Positions 35,648 through 43,233 of a DNA stretch of 64,000 nt are shown here, piece by piece. Source of the stretch: DASRWI01 sp035654655 (lineage in GTDB: Bacteria > Bacteroidota > Ignavibacteria > Ignavibacteriales > Ignavibacteriaceae). The notes beneath the pieces were generated by a model. It had not been told where the DNA came from, did no database searches, and saw only the letters and a program-made list of their open reading frames with translations. The position numbers were made by a program, and so were the translations under genes. Each line of letters starts with the position of its first letter. Within the stretch, counting starts at the first letter, position 1. The stretch lies in assembly GCA_035654655.1 (NCBI GenBank), contig DASRWI010000010.1:186001-250000 (forward strand). Direction: 5' to 3'.

Positions 35648-37612
35648 ATGCAGCAGAGTTTAATTGAAAAAATAGCTCAAAAATTTGCAACTAATCTATC
35701 AAATGAACATACTGTTCACTCCGGCGATTACATCTACATACAACCTGCTTATGTAATGACACACGATAATACCGGTGCAGTTATACCGAAATTTAAGAGT
35801 ATAGGAGCTTCAAAGTTGTATAACTCCAGACAAGTTGTGCATACCTTAGACCATAACGTTCAAGATAAGAGTGAAAAGAATTTAGAAAAATATAAAAAGA
35901 TTGAAGAGTTCTCAAAACAAATGGGAGCAGATTTTTATCCAGCGGGAAGAGGTATTGGACATCAGATAATGTGCGAGGAAGGGTATGCTTTCCCCGGAAC
36001 TATGGTTGTTGCATCTGATAGCCATAGCAATATGTATGGAGGACTTGGATGTCTTGGTTCACCAATAGTTAGAACTGATGCTGCTGCAATTTGGGCTACT
36101 GGAAAAACATGGTGGCAGGTTCCTCCAATTGTTAAAGTTGAGCTTACGGGAAAACTTAAACCGGGAGTTTATGGTAAAGATGTTATAATTGCACTTTGCG
36201 GTTTTTTTAATAATGATGAAGTACTTAATCATGCAATAGAATTTACTGGTGAAGGTATTACAGCATTATCTATAGATGAAAGATTATCAATTGCAAATAT
36301 GACAACTGAATGGGGTGCTTTGGCTGGAGTCTTCCCTATTGATGCAATTACAATTAACTGGTTAAAGAATAGAGCTGATTATATTAAGAGAAGAGGTTTA
36401 CAAGGAGTTCCATCAGATGCTGATGGAAATGGAAAACATCCTCGTCTTAATGAAGAAAAAATTAAAAAGCTTGAAGAAAATATTATTGCTGCTGATAAAG
36501 ATGCTTTCTATGCAAAAGAGATTGTAATTGATTTATCTACAATAAGTCCGGTGGTATCAGGACCAAATACAGTAAAGACTATGAACACGGCAAAGGTTCT
36601 TGACCAGAGTGAAATAAAAATTCAAAAAGCATATTTAGTAAGTTGTGTAAACAGCAGAGTAAGCGATATTAAAGAAGCAGCCTCTGTAATTAGAGGAAAG
36701 AAAGTTGCTGAGGGAGTTAAGTTTTATATCGCAGCTGCATCAAGTGAAGTACAAAAAGAAAGTGAACTCTCAGGAGATTGGAATACCTTACTTGAAGCAG
36801 GAGCTATACCCTTACCTCCTGGATGTGGACCTTGTATTGGTCTTGGTACAGGATTACTTGAAGATGGTGAAGTAGGAATTTCTGCAACAAACAGAAATTT
36901 TAAAGGAAGGATGGGTTCACCAAATGCATTTGCATACTTAGCATCCCCTGCTGTTGTAGCTGCATCGGCAGTTGCAGGGAAAATAACAACTCCATATGGT
37001 GGTAACGGAGATATTTCTGCAAGTATTAAGACTAATACAAAACAAAAAACAGAAGTTAAAGCAGTAAGTATTATTGAGGGTTTCCCGAAAGAAATTATAG
37101 GCGAAGTATTATTCTGTCATCAGGATAATTTAAACACAGATGGAATATATCCTGGAAAGTATACGTACAATGATGACTTCACTCCACAACAGCAGGCAGA
37201 AGTAGTAATGGAAAACTACGACCCTGAATTTAGCAGGATTGCTGATAAAGGAAACATACTTGTAGGTGGATATAACTTTGGTACAGGAAGCTCACGTGAG
37301 CAGGCTGCCACTGCATTGAAGTACAGAGGTATAACATTAGTAATAGCAGGCTCATTCAACGAGACATATAAAAGGAATGCAATCAATAATGGATATCTTG
37401 TTATTGAATGTCCTGAGTTAGTAAACAAATTAAAAGAGACGTATGGTAAAGAAAAACTTACAGTAAAAACAGGAAATCAAATAACAATAAACTTCACCAA
37501 TTCAGAAATAATTTTTGATGGAGTAAAATACTCTATAGACCCAGTAGGTGCAGCTGCCCAGGAATTAGTAGTTGTAGAAGGTTTAGAAAACTGGGTGAAG
37601 AAGAATATATAA
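35648..37612 (+). CDS. Single-chain aconitase-superfamily hydratase resembling fungal homoaconitase (Lys4)
   Basis: 654 residues, a [4Fe-4S] hydro-lyase with large and small domains in one chain. Cluster cysteines are Cys333 (VSCVNSRVSD), Cys393 and Cys396 (PPGCGPCIGLGTG). ASDSHSNMYGGLGCLGSP and TDAAAIWATGKTWWQ lie in the first half, with MTTEWGALAGVFP after them. The swivel domain has NTDGIYPGKYTYNDD, ENYDPEFSRIADKGNI and FGTGSSREQAATALKYR. These phrases match what I recall of Lys4-type homoaconitase more closely than AcnA, AcnB or LeuC/LeuD; this is family recognition, not a search. Likely reaction: reversible hydration of cis-aconitate or a homologue. It heads a cluster with a PrpD-like dehydratase and citrate lyase subunits. 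RBS AAAGG precedes the ATG. Confidence 0.85.
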   Translation: MQQSLIEKIAQKFATNLSNEHTVHSGDYIYIQPAYVMTHDNTGAVIPKFKSIGASKLYNSRQVVHTLDHNVQDKSEKNLEKYKKIEEFSKQMGADFYPAGRGIGHQIMCEEGYAFPGTMVVASDSHSNMYGGLGCLGSPIVRTDAAAIWATGKTWWQVPPIVKVELTGKLKPGVYGKDVIIALCGFFNNDEVLNHAIEFTGEGITALSIDERLSIANMTTEWGALAGVFPIDAITINWLKNRADYIKRRGLQGVPSDADGNGKHPRLNEEKIKKLEENIIAADKDAFYAKEIVIDLSTISPVVSGPNTVKTMNTAKVLDQSEIKIQKAYLVSCVNSRVSDIKEAASVIRGKKVAEGVKFYIAAASSEVQKESELSGDWNTLLEAGAIPLPPGCGPCIGLGTGLLEDGEVGISATNRNFKGRMGSPNAFAYLASPAVVAASAVAGKITTPYGGNGDISASIKTNTKQKTEVKAVSIIEGFPKEIIGEVLFCHQDNLNTDGIYPGKYTYNDDFTPQQQAEVVMENYDPEFSRIADKGNILVGGYNFGTGSSREQAATALKYRGITLVIAGSFNETYKRNAINNGYLVIECPELVNKLKETYGKEKLTVKTGNQITINFTNSEIIFDGVKYSIDPVGAAAQELVVVEGLENWVKKNI

Positions 37613-37616
37613 TCTT

Positions 37617-37739
37617 ACTGTCATTGCGAACGGAGTCCGTGTTCGGACGAATTGTGGCAATCTCTGTTCTTATTTATTATTAAAATCCAGAGATCACCAC
37701 GTCGTTTGTCCTTCGGACTGCATTCCTCGTGATGACAGT
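37617..37739. repeat. Long imperfect palindromic repeat (ACTGTCATTGCG type)
   Basis: A 123-base inverted repeat whose arms begin ACTGTCATTGCGAACGG and end CTCGTGATGACAGT. They can fold nearly end to end around AATCTCTG/CAGAGAT and an AT-rich loop. The ends resemble the widely dispersed TGTCATTGCGA...TCGCAATGACA intergenic repeats of many bacteria. It starts 5 bases after the aconitase-like stop codon, has no ORF, and should form a large hairpin in the cluster transcript. Copy number elsewhere cannot be judged here; no second copy was seen in this window. Confidence 0.75.
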
Positions 37740-37846
37740 TTTATTTTAAGTAGGGGTAATATGGAAAAATATCTTTTGAACTCATCTCCATTTCTACTAA
37801 TTTTCATTAGTAAAAAAATATGAACTAATACTTTTTTTGAGGAATT

Positions 37847-39283
37847 ATGGAAAAATCACTTTCACGTCAAATTGCGGAATTTGCAGTTAATTTAAAATAT
37901 GAAGACTTACCACAGGATGTTATTCTTAATGTAAAAAGATTTTTATACGACTCTATAGGCTGCGCTTATGGCGGTTATCACACAAAAGATGTTAAAATTT
38001 TAAAAGATATATATGAAGAAATGTCCGGCAAACCTGAAGCAACTTTATTTGGCTATGGTACAAAAATGCCTGCTGTTAATGCTTCTCTTGTGAACTCACT
38101 GATGATACGTGCACTTGATTTTAATGACATCTACTGGAAGGAAGACCCTTCTCATCCATCTGATTTAATTCCTGCTGCTATTAACACTGCTGAGTTTATT
38201 AACGCATCAATGAAGGATGTTATTGTTGCGATTGTTCTTGCATATGAATTTGAACAGCGCTTATGCGAGTTTGCAGTTCCCGGAATTCGTGAACGCAAAT
38301 GGCACCACGCGGCTCTTACTCAGTTTGTATCTCCAATTGTTGCAGGAAAAATTCTTGGTTTAACTGTTGACCAAATGGTTAATGCAATTGGTATCAGTGG
38401 ATGTCATAATCATACAATTGGCTGTCCTACTGCAGGCAAATTAACTATGATGAAAAATACTGTTGATCCAATGGCAGTACAGAGTGGAGTGTTTGCAGCA
38501 TTAATGGCCAAGAGAGGATACTCAGGTACAGAAGCAGTGTTTGAAGGTAAAGAAGGTTTTATGGATTGTTTCGGCGGTTGGGATGCGAAGAATCAGAAAT
38601 TAAAACCGATGAAGATGGAAGGACGCGAAGGGCATGTTGAAGATTGGAGTTGGGATATCAACAAACTTGTTGGTGATTTAGGAAAGTCATTTAAAATAAA
38701 TGAGTGCTCAATGAAAGCCTTCCCTACTGAAGCCTTAACACATACTCACATCTCCTGTACGCTTAAAGCAGTTATCAACAACAACATTAATTATGACCAG
38801 ATTGAACAAGTTACTGTAACAACCATAGCACGTGCCTGCGATATATTATTTGACCCTCATAAGTATCGTCCTGAATCAAGAGAAACTGCAGACCACTCAT
38901 TACCTTACTGTATTGCGGCTGCTCTTGTTGATAAGAAAATTACAACTCAATCTTTCTCAGATGAAAAAATGAAAGACCCAAGAATTTGGGAAGTCATCGA
39001 TAAAATAAAAGGTGAAGCATCAATTGAATTTGAAAAGATGTTCCCTTCTAAGCAACCTTCTAAAGTTGTTGTAAGAACTAAAGATGGAAAAGAGTTTACT
39101 GAGTATCTTGAGTTCCCTAAAGGTGACCCAAGAGAACCAATGACAATGGAAGACCTTGATAATAAATTTATTGCTCTTGCAGATGGACTTATTTCTCCAG
39201 CACGTCATAAAGAAATTAAAGAGATGATTTTCAATTGTGAAAATATCTGTGCAAAAGAATTTATGGATAATCTTATCTGCTAA
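37847..39283 (+). CDS. MmgE/PrpD family dehydratase
   Basis: 478 residues of the 2-methylcitrate dehydratase/cis-aconitate decarboxylase/immune-responsive gene fold. Family landmarks are FLYDSIGCAYGGYHTKD, NASLVNSLMIRALDFNDIYW, HPSDLIPAAINTAE, GISGCHNHTIGCPTAGKLTMMKN and FEGKEGFMDCFGG. The C-terminal part contains SMKAFPTEALTHTHI and a MTMEDLDNKF segment. PrpD removes water from 2-methylcitrate (and citrate), so it would complement the upstream aconitase-like hydratase. cis-Aconitate decarboxylase activity cannot be excluded. RBS GAGGA precedes the ATG. A palindromic repeat and 107 further bases separate it from the first cluster gene. Confidence 0.9.
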   Translation: MEKSLSRQIAEFAVNLKYEDLPQDVILNVKRFLYDSIGCAYGGYHTKDVKILKDIYEEMSGKPEATLFGYGTKMPAVNASLVNSLMIRALDFNDIYWKEDPSHPSDLIPAAINTAEFINASMKDVIVAIVLAYEFEQRLCEFAVPGIRERKWHHAALTQFVSPIVAGKILGLTVDQMVNAIGISGCHNHTIGCPTAGKLTMMKNTVDPMAVQSGVFAALMAKRGYSGTEAVFEGKEGFMDCFGGWDAKNQKLKPMKMEGREGHVEDWSWDINKLVGDLGKSFKINECSMKAFPTEALTHTHISCTLKAVINNNINYDQIEQVTVTTIARACDILFDPHKYRPESRETADHSLPYCIAAALVDKKITTQSFSDEKMKDPRIWEVIDKIKGEASIEFEKMFPSKQPSKVVVRTKDGKEFTEYLEFPKGDPREPMTMEDLDNKFIALADGLISPARHKEIKEMIFNCENICAKEFMDNLIC

Positions 39284-39300
39284 AAAGAAAAGGATTAATA

Positions 39301-40491
39301 ATGGAAACAAATAACAATAAGGCATCTGCAGGTAAACGTGGAGATGCTGTACGTTCTGATTGTTATATAGAAATTGAAATTAAACCATCAGGCGGCTTAC
39401 ATTTAAATATTAAAAGTAAAGTTGCTTCAATGTATAGTGATGATATTAAAAAGCAACTTACTGAATTATGTAATTACTTCCATATAAAAAATGCTGAAGT
39501 AACATTTGAGGATTATGGTGCTCTTCCCTTTGTTATTTCAGCACGTTTTGAACTTGCAGTAAAAAGAATTTATCCTGATATAAAGAAAGAGTTTCTTCCA
39601 GCATTCAACAAAAATAATTTAACTACTACTATAAAAGAAAGATTAAGAAGAAGTAGGTTATACTTACCCGGTAATGAACCTAAGTTTTTTCTTAATGCCG
39701 GACTTCACGAGCCTGATGGAATCATTCTTGATTTAGAAGATTCAGTTGCCCCTGCTGAAAAGGATGCTGCACAACTGCTTGTTCGTAATGCGTTAAGAGC
39801 AGTTAACTTTTACAAGTGTGAAAGAATGGTTCGTATAAATCAACTACCACGCGGATTGAACGATTTGAGATATGTAGTTCCTAATAATGTAAATGTTGTC
39901 CTTATTCCTAAAGTAGAAAATGCACAGCAGATACATCAGATCGAAAATGAAATTGATAAGCTGAAAAAAGAATTTAATATATCATATGATATTTTCTTAA
40001 TGCCAATTATTGAAAGTGCATTAGGTATTATAAATGCTTATCAGATTGCTTCTTCTTCACCTTTAATTTGTTCATTAGCAATCGGACTTGAAGATTATAC
40101 TGCAGACCTCGGTACTCAACGCACAAACGAAGGTAAAGAAAGTTTCTTTGCTCGCAGTATGGTTGTCAATGCTGCAAAGGCTGCGGGAGTTCAGGCAATT
40201 GATACAGTCTTCTCAGATGTTAATGATATGGAAGCATTAAGACAAAGTGTACTTGAAGCTAAGTCATTAGGATTTGAAGGTAAGGGATGTATCCACCCAA
40301 GACAAGTTAAGATTGTTCATGATGCATTGCTTCCTACTCCTGAAGAAATTGAAAAAGCTAAGAAGATTGTTGAAGCTTATAACGATGCAATTGCAAAAGG
40401 ACTTGGAGTTGTTTCTCTTGGAAGCAAAATGATTGATGCACCTGTTGTTAAGCGTGCAATTAAAACTCTATCACTGGTTCAAAATAATTAA
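39301..40491 (+). CDS. Citrate lyase gamma-beta fusion (CitD-CitE)
   Basis: 396 residues in one frame, two citrate lyase parts. Residues about 8-97 match the acyl carrier subunit CitD: AGKRGDAVRSDC aligns with the prosthetic-group loop (candidate attachment Ser19), and FEDYGALPFVISARFELAVKR matches the CitD C-terminus. From about residue 110 the citryl-CoA lyase CitE begins: RSRLYLPGNEPKFFLNAG, DGIILDLEDSVAPAEKDAAQ, VRINQLPRG, LIPKVENA and GLEDYTADLG. Normally these are separate proteins of about 98 and 290 residues. The gene lies 17 bases after the PrpD-like gene and 13 before citF. Citramalyl-CoA lyase specificity is an alternative. Confidence 0.88.
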   Translation: METNNNKASAGKRGDAVRSDCYIEIEIKPSGGLHLNIKSKVASMYSDDIKKQLTELCNYFHIKNAEVTFEDYGALPFVISARFELAVKRIYPDIKKEFLPAFNKNNLTTTIKERLRRSRLYLPGNEPKFFLNAGLHEPDGIILDLEDSVAPAEKDAAQLLVRNALRAVNFYKCERMVRINQLPRGLNDLRYVVPNNVNVVLIPKVENAQQIHQIENEIDKLKKEFNISYDIFLMPIIESALGIINAYQIASSSPLICSLAIGLEDYTADLGTQRTNEGKESFFARSMVVNAAKAAGVQAIDTVFSDVNDMEALRQSVLEAKSLGFEGKGCIHPRQVKIVHDALLPTPEEIEKAKKIVEAYNDAIAKGLGVVSLGSKMIDAPVVKRAIKTLSLVQNN

Positions 40492-40504
40492 GAGATTTGA
40501 AAAA

Positions 40505-42061
40505 ATGAAATTAGTAAAAAATAAAGCCGGAAGATTAGTTCCTGATGAAGTTAATGGTGTTAAGCAAGTTCCATATCAGGGAGTTAATCAATACAAACCT
40601 GATGGTTGTAAGGCACGGGTTCCAATTCGAACTAACATCGATTATCCTGAAGATGGAAATAAATTAGTATCAAGTTTAAAGGAAGCTTTAATTAAAGCAG
40701 GTATAAAAGATGGAATGACTATCTCAACACATCATCACTTGCGTAATGGAGACATCGTCACCAACTTGATGTTTGATATCATTCACGAAATGGGAATAAA
40801 AAATATACGCTGGTTTCCAAGTGCATCATTCCCCTGCCACGAACATTTAATACCATATTTAGAAGACGGAACCATACATCATATCGAAGGAAGTATGAAT
40901 GGTCCATTAGGAAAATACACAACCAATGGAAAGATGAAAGGTGTTGGAGTACTTCGTTCTCACGGAGGAAGATACGCCTCAATACAAGATGGTGAAGTAC
41001 ATATTGACATAGCTGTTATTGCTGCACCAACCGCTGACCCATTTGGGAATGCAAATGGTGTTCAGGGAAAATCAGCCTGCGGATTAATCGGTTTTGCTCT
41101 TGGAGATTCCGAATATGCAGATAAAGTTATTGTGGTTACTGATAATTTAGTCCCATTCCCGTGCGTTCCATGGCAAATACAAGGGAATAATGTTGATTAT
41201 GTGGTTCAGGTTGATTCACTTGGAGATGCAAGCAAAATAGTATCAGGAACAACTGAAGTAACAAAATCACCGGATAGATTACTCATTGCTGAATACATTG
41301 CACAATTTATGGATGAAGCAGGAATAATGAAGAATGGCTTCTCATTTCAAGCTGGTGCAGGCGGAACTTCATTAGCATTTGTAATCTTGTTAAAAGAAAG
41401 AATGAAGGCTAAAGGTGTAAAAGCAAGATTTGTACGCGGTGGTTCTACAAAATATTTAGTTCAGTTACTTGAAGAAGGATTGACAGATTACATTCTTGAT
41501 GGTCAGACCTTTGATTTAGATGGTGTTCGTTCGATGGGAGTAAACCCGGGACACGTAAACACCTCCCCATTCACAAGCTATAACTTTCACGGCAAAGGAA
41601 ACTTTGCATCAATAGTAGATGCTGCAATACTCGGTGCAACAGAAGTTGATGCAAACTTCAACGCAAACGTAGTAACGCACTCAGATGGATACTTACTTCA
41701 TGGAATTGGCGGTTGGCAGAACTGTTTATACTCCAAATGCACGATATTGGCAATACCATCATTCAGAGATAGAATACCTGTTATAGTTGATGAAGTAACA
41801 ACATTATGCGGGCCTGGAGAATTGATAGATGTAATCATCACTGAAAGAGGAATTGCAATAAATCCTTTACGCAAAGATTTACTCGAAGCAGTAAAAAGCT
41901 CATCACTACCAATTAGAGATATAAAAGATATTAAAGCAGAAGTGGATGAAATCTGCGGTGGTGCTCCTGCAAAACCAAAGGTTAATAAAGATAAAGTAGT
42001 TGCAATAATTAAATGGGTAGATGGTACTGTAATAGATTCAGTATTTCAAGTAGAAGAGTAA
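40505..42061 (+). CDS. citF: Citrate lyase alpha subunit (acetyl-ACP:citrate ACP-transferase)
   Basis: 518 residues from the ATG of MKLVKNKAGRLVPDEVNG, chosen because the longer frame would overlap the fusion gene by 59 bases. CitF swaps acetyl for citryl on the acyl carrier subunit. Recognisable stretches are GMTISTHHHLRNGDIV, FPCHEHLIPYLEDGTIHHIEGS, VLRSHGGRYASIQDGEVHIDIAV, ADPFGNANGVQGKSACG and FSFQAGAGGTSLAF. The length agrees with the 500-520 residues of known CitF. No citC, citG or citX lies in the window, so the prosthetic group must be supplied from elsewhere. A hairpin terminator follows. Confidence 0.93.
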   Translation: MKLVKNKAGRLVPDEVNGVKQVPYQGVNQYKPDGCKARVPIRTNIDYPEDGNKLVSSLKEALIKAGIKDGMTISTHHHLRNGDIVTNLMFDIIHEMGIKNIRWFPSASFPCHEHLIPYLEDGTIHHIEGSMNGPLGKYTTNGKMKGVGVLRSHGGRYASIQDGEVHIDIAVIAAPTADPFGNANGVQGKSACGLIGFALGDSEYADKVIVVTDNLVPFPCVPWQIQGNNVDYVVQVDSLGDASKIVSGTTEVTKSPDRLLIAEYIAQFMDEAGIMKNGFSFQAGAGGTSLAFVILLKERMKAKGVKARFVRGGSTKYLVQLLEEGLTDYILDGQTFDLDGVRSMGVNPGHVNTSPFTSYNFHGKGNFASIVDAAILGATEVDANFNANVVTHSDGYLLHGIGGWQNCLYSKCTILAIPSFRDRIPVIVDEVTTLCGPGELIDVIITERGIAINPLRKDLLEAVKSSSLPIRDIKDIKAEVDEICGGAPAKPKVNKDKVVAIIKWVDGTVIDSVFQVEE

Positions 42062-42110
42062 AAATTAGCTTTCTTAAGAGTGAGTATACAATCTCTTAGA
42101 TTCAATTTAG

Positions 42111-42136
42111 CCCACGATTTTAGTCGTGGGTTTTTT
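42111..42136 (+). terminator. Rho-independent terminator after citF
   Basis: Stem CCCACGA/TCGTGGG, a short AT loop, then six T residues. It begins 50 bases past the citF stop and ends the aconitase/citrate lyase transcript. Confidence 0.75.
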
Positions 42137-42160
42137 ATTTCTCACGACTAAAGTCCTGAG
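42111..42160. repeat. REP-like double hairpin containing CACGACTAAAGTC
   Basis: The terminator stem is followed by a second near-perfect palindrome CTCACGACTAAAGTCCTGAG. Its arm is an inverted copy of the first stem's 3' side (GATTTTAGTCGTG). The nested arms could fold in alternative ways and resemble REP elements spread by REP-associated transposases. Confidence 0.55.
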
Positions 42161-42182
42161 TTGAAAGAGTGAAAGAAAATTA

Positions 42183-42983
42183 TCACTTCTCTACAAAATA
42201 AGCAACCCTTGATAATCTTTTTTCTGAAGTCAATTTATGAACTGACGAAAAAAACTTTTGTAATCCTTCAAAGCGTTCTTCCCCTTCAATTTTAATTAGA
42301 GAATTTTTATGTCTATTTCTAGCTTCAAACCATCTTCCTGAAATCAATGCTGCATTTTCTGTAACATCTTCAGTCTTGATTAAATTAAATCCTGATTGTT
42401 TAATTAATTTTTCATTATAACCTTCAGGTGCAAAGAGAAAATATCCAATTGAACTACGAACTGCAATCTCCTCATTACTTACAGCACCTGTAATCACAAT
42501 AGGATCTGTAAAAACGGCTCTCCCTCCAGAAAGTAACACTCTTCTCCAATCTTTTAAAACATCTAGCCTATCAGGGAAATGATTCATAGAATCTATGCAC
42601 ATCAATCCATTAAAACTATTTTCATCAAATATTAGTTTAGAGTTTGCATTAACAAGTTCAAAATTTATTTTAGAAGAGTTTTTGGACTTCATCGCACTTT
42701 TTTTTGCAGTAGCAATCCCGTTTTCATTTATATCAATTCCTGTTATAAAACCGTTGGTTTGTTCAGCAAGATAAATAGCAGGTCCTCCCGCACCACTGGC
42801 AACTTCAAGTATTTTATGTTCCGGTTTAATTTTTAACCAGGTAAAGAAGCTTTCATATTCTTCAACAGTTATCCAACTGTTTTGTCCAATATCTCTACCA
42901 AATGTTTCTATCCGTATGTTTGCTAATACCCGTTCAGTAAAGTTGCTTTATACATTATCAAATAAATCAACTTGCTTAGGCAT
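42183..42983 (-). pseudogene. Class I SAM-dependent methyltransferase broken by a nonsense codon
   Basis: An uninterrupted 267-codon frame apart from one TAA at codon 12 (42948-42950). It starts MPKQVDLFDNV, then stop, then SNFTERVLANIR. The SAM-binding motif ILEVASGAGGPAIYLAEQ and acidic loop GIDINENG lie between the stop and the next in-frame ATG, 97 codons in. Translation from that ATG would lose the cofactor site. The remainder has NGLMCIDSMNHF and RRVLLSGGRAVFTDP, typical of the fold. No ATG, GTG or TTG start was found between the stop and motif I. Single-base decay (TAC or TAT to TAA) or a sequencing error would both explain it. Confidence 0.75.
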
Positions 42984-42992
42984 TTTACTTCT

Positions 42993-43013
42993 TTCAATTT
43001 TTTCAAAATTGAA
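42993..43013 (-). promoter_or_regulatory. Inverted repeat upstream of the methyltransferase
   Basis: TTCAATTTT and AAAATTGAA are separated by three bases, 10 bases upstream of the methyltransferase ATG. It could be an operator or a leader hairpin; it is AT-rich, so chance is possible. Confidence 0.3.
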
Positions 43014-43119
43014 TATAAGAGCTGCATAATATTTCAATAATCGGATATCTCACACAATAAATAAGGTAAAATACTTTTTTAATTGTTTTTATTTAGTTTT
43101 AAATATATATTTGCCTCAA

Positions 43120-43127
43120 TAAATTTG
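43120..43127 (+). promoter_or_regulatory. Possible carAB -7 box (TAAATTTG)
   Basis: A TAnnTTTG match 106 bases before the carA ATG. Transcription from here would include the hairpin-T7 terminator in the leader. Confidence 0.35.
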
Positions 43128-43181
43128 GATAACAGGAATTGATATTTAACATTGTAAAAGTGCAAATAATTAAGTTTTAGG

Positions 43182-43211
43182 ATAGCCGCTCCCAGGAGTG
43201 GCTATTTTTTT
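43182..43211 (+). terminator. Intrinsic terminator in the carAB leader (possible attenuator)
   Basis: Stem ATAGCCGCTCC/GGAGTGGCTAT (one G-U pair, tight loop) followed by seven T residues. It ends 22 bases before the carA ATG and just before its RBS. There is no upstream plus-strand gene for it to end; the nearest plus gene stops 1.1 kb earlier with its own terminator. An attenuator for carAB is therefore the simplest reading. Confidence 0.65.
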
Positions 43212-43233
43212 ATGTACCTATGGTAAGAGGAAT

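Noticed and set aside
37617..37739. CRISPR or tRNA-like element
   Set aside because: It is one palindrome with no repeated spacer units and no cloverleaf with a plausible anticodon arm.
40433..40504. Longer citF start overlapping the CitDE fusion
   Set aside because: It would overlap the fusion gene by 59 bases and adds residues unlike CitF; the ATG at 40505 begins the family sequence.
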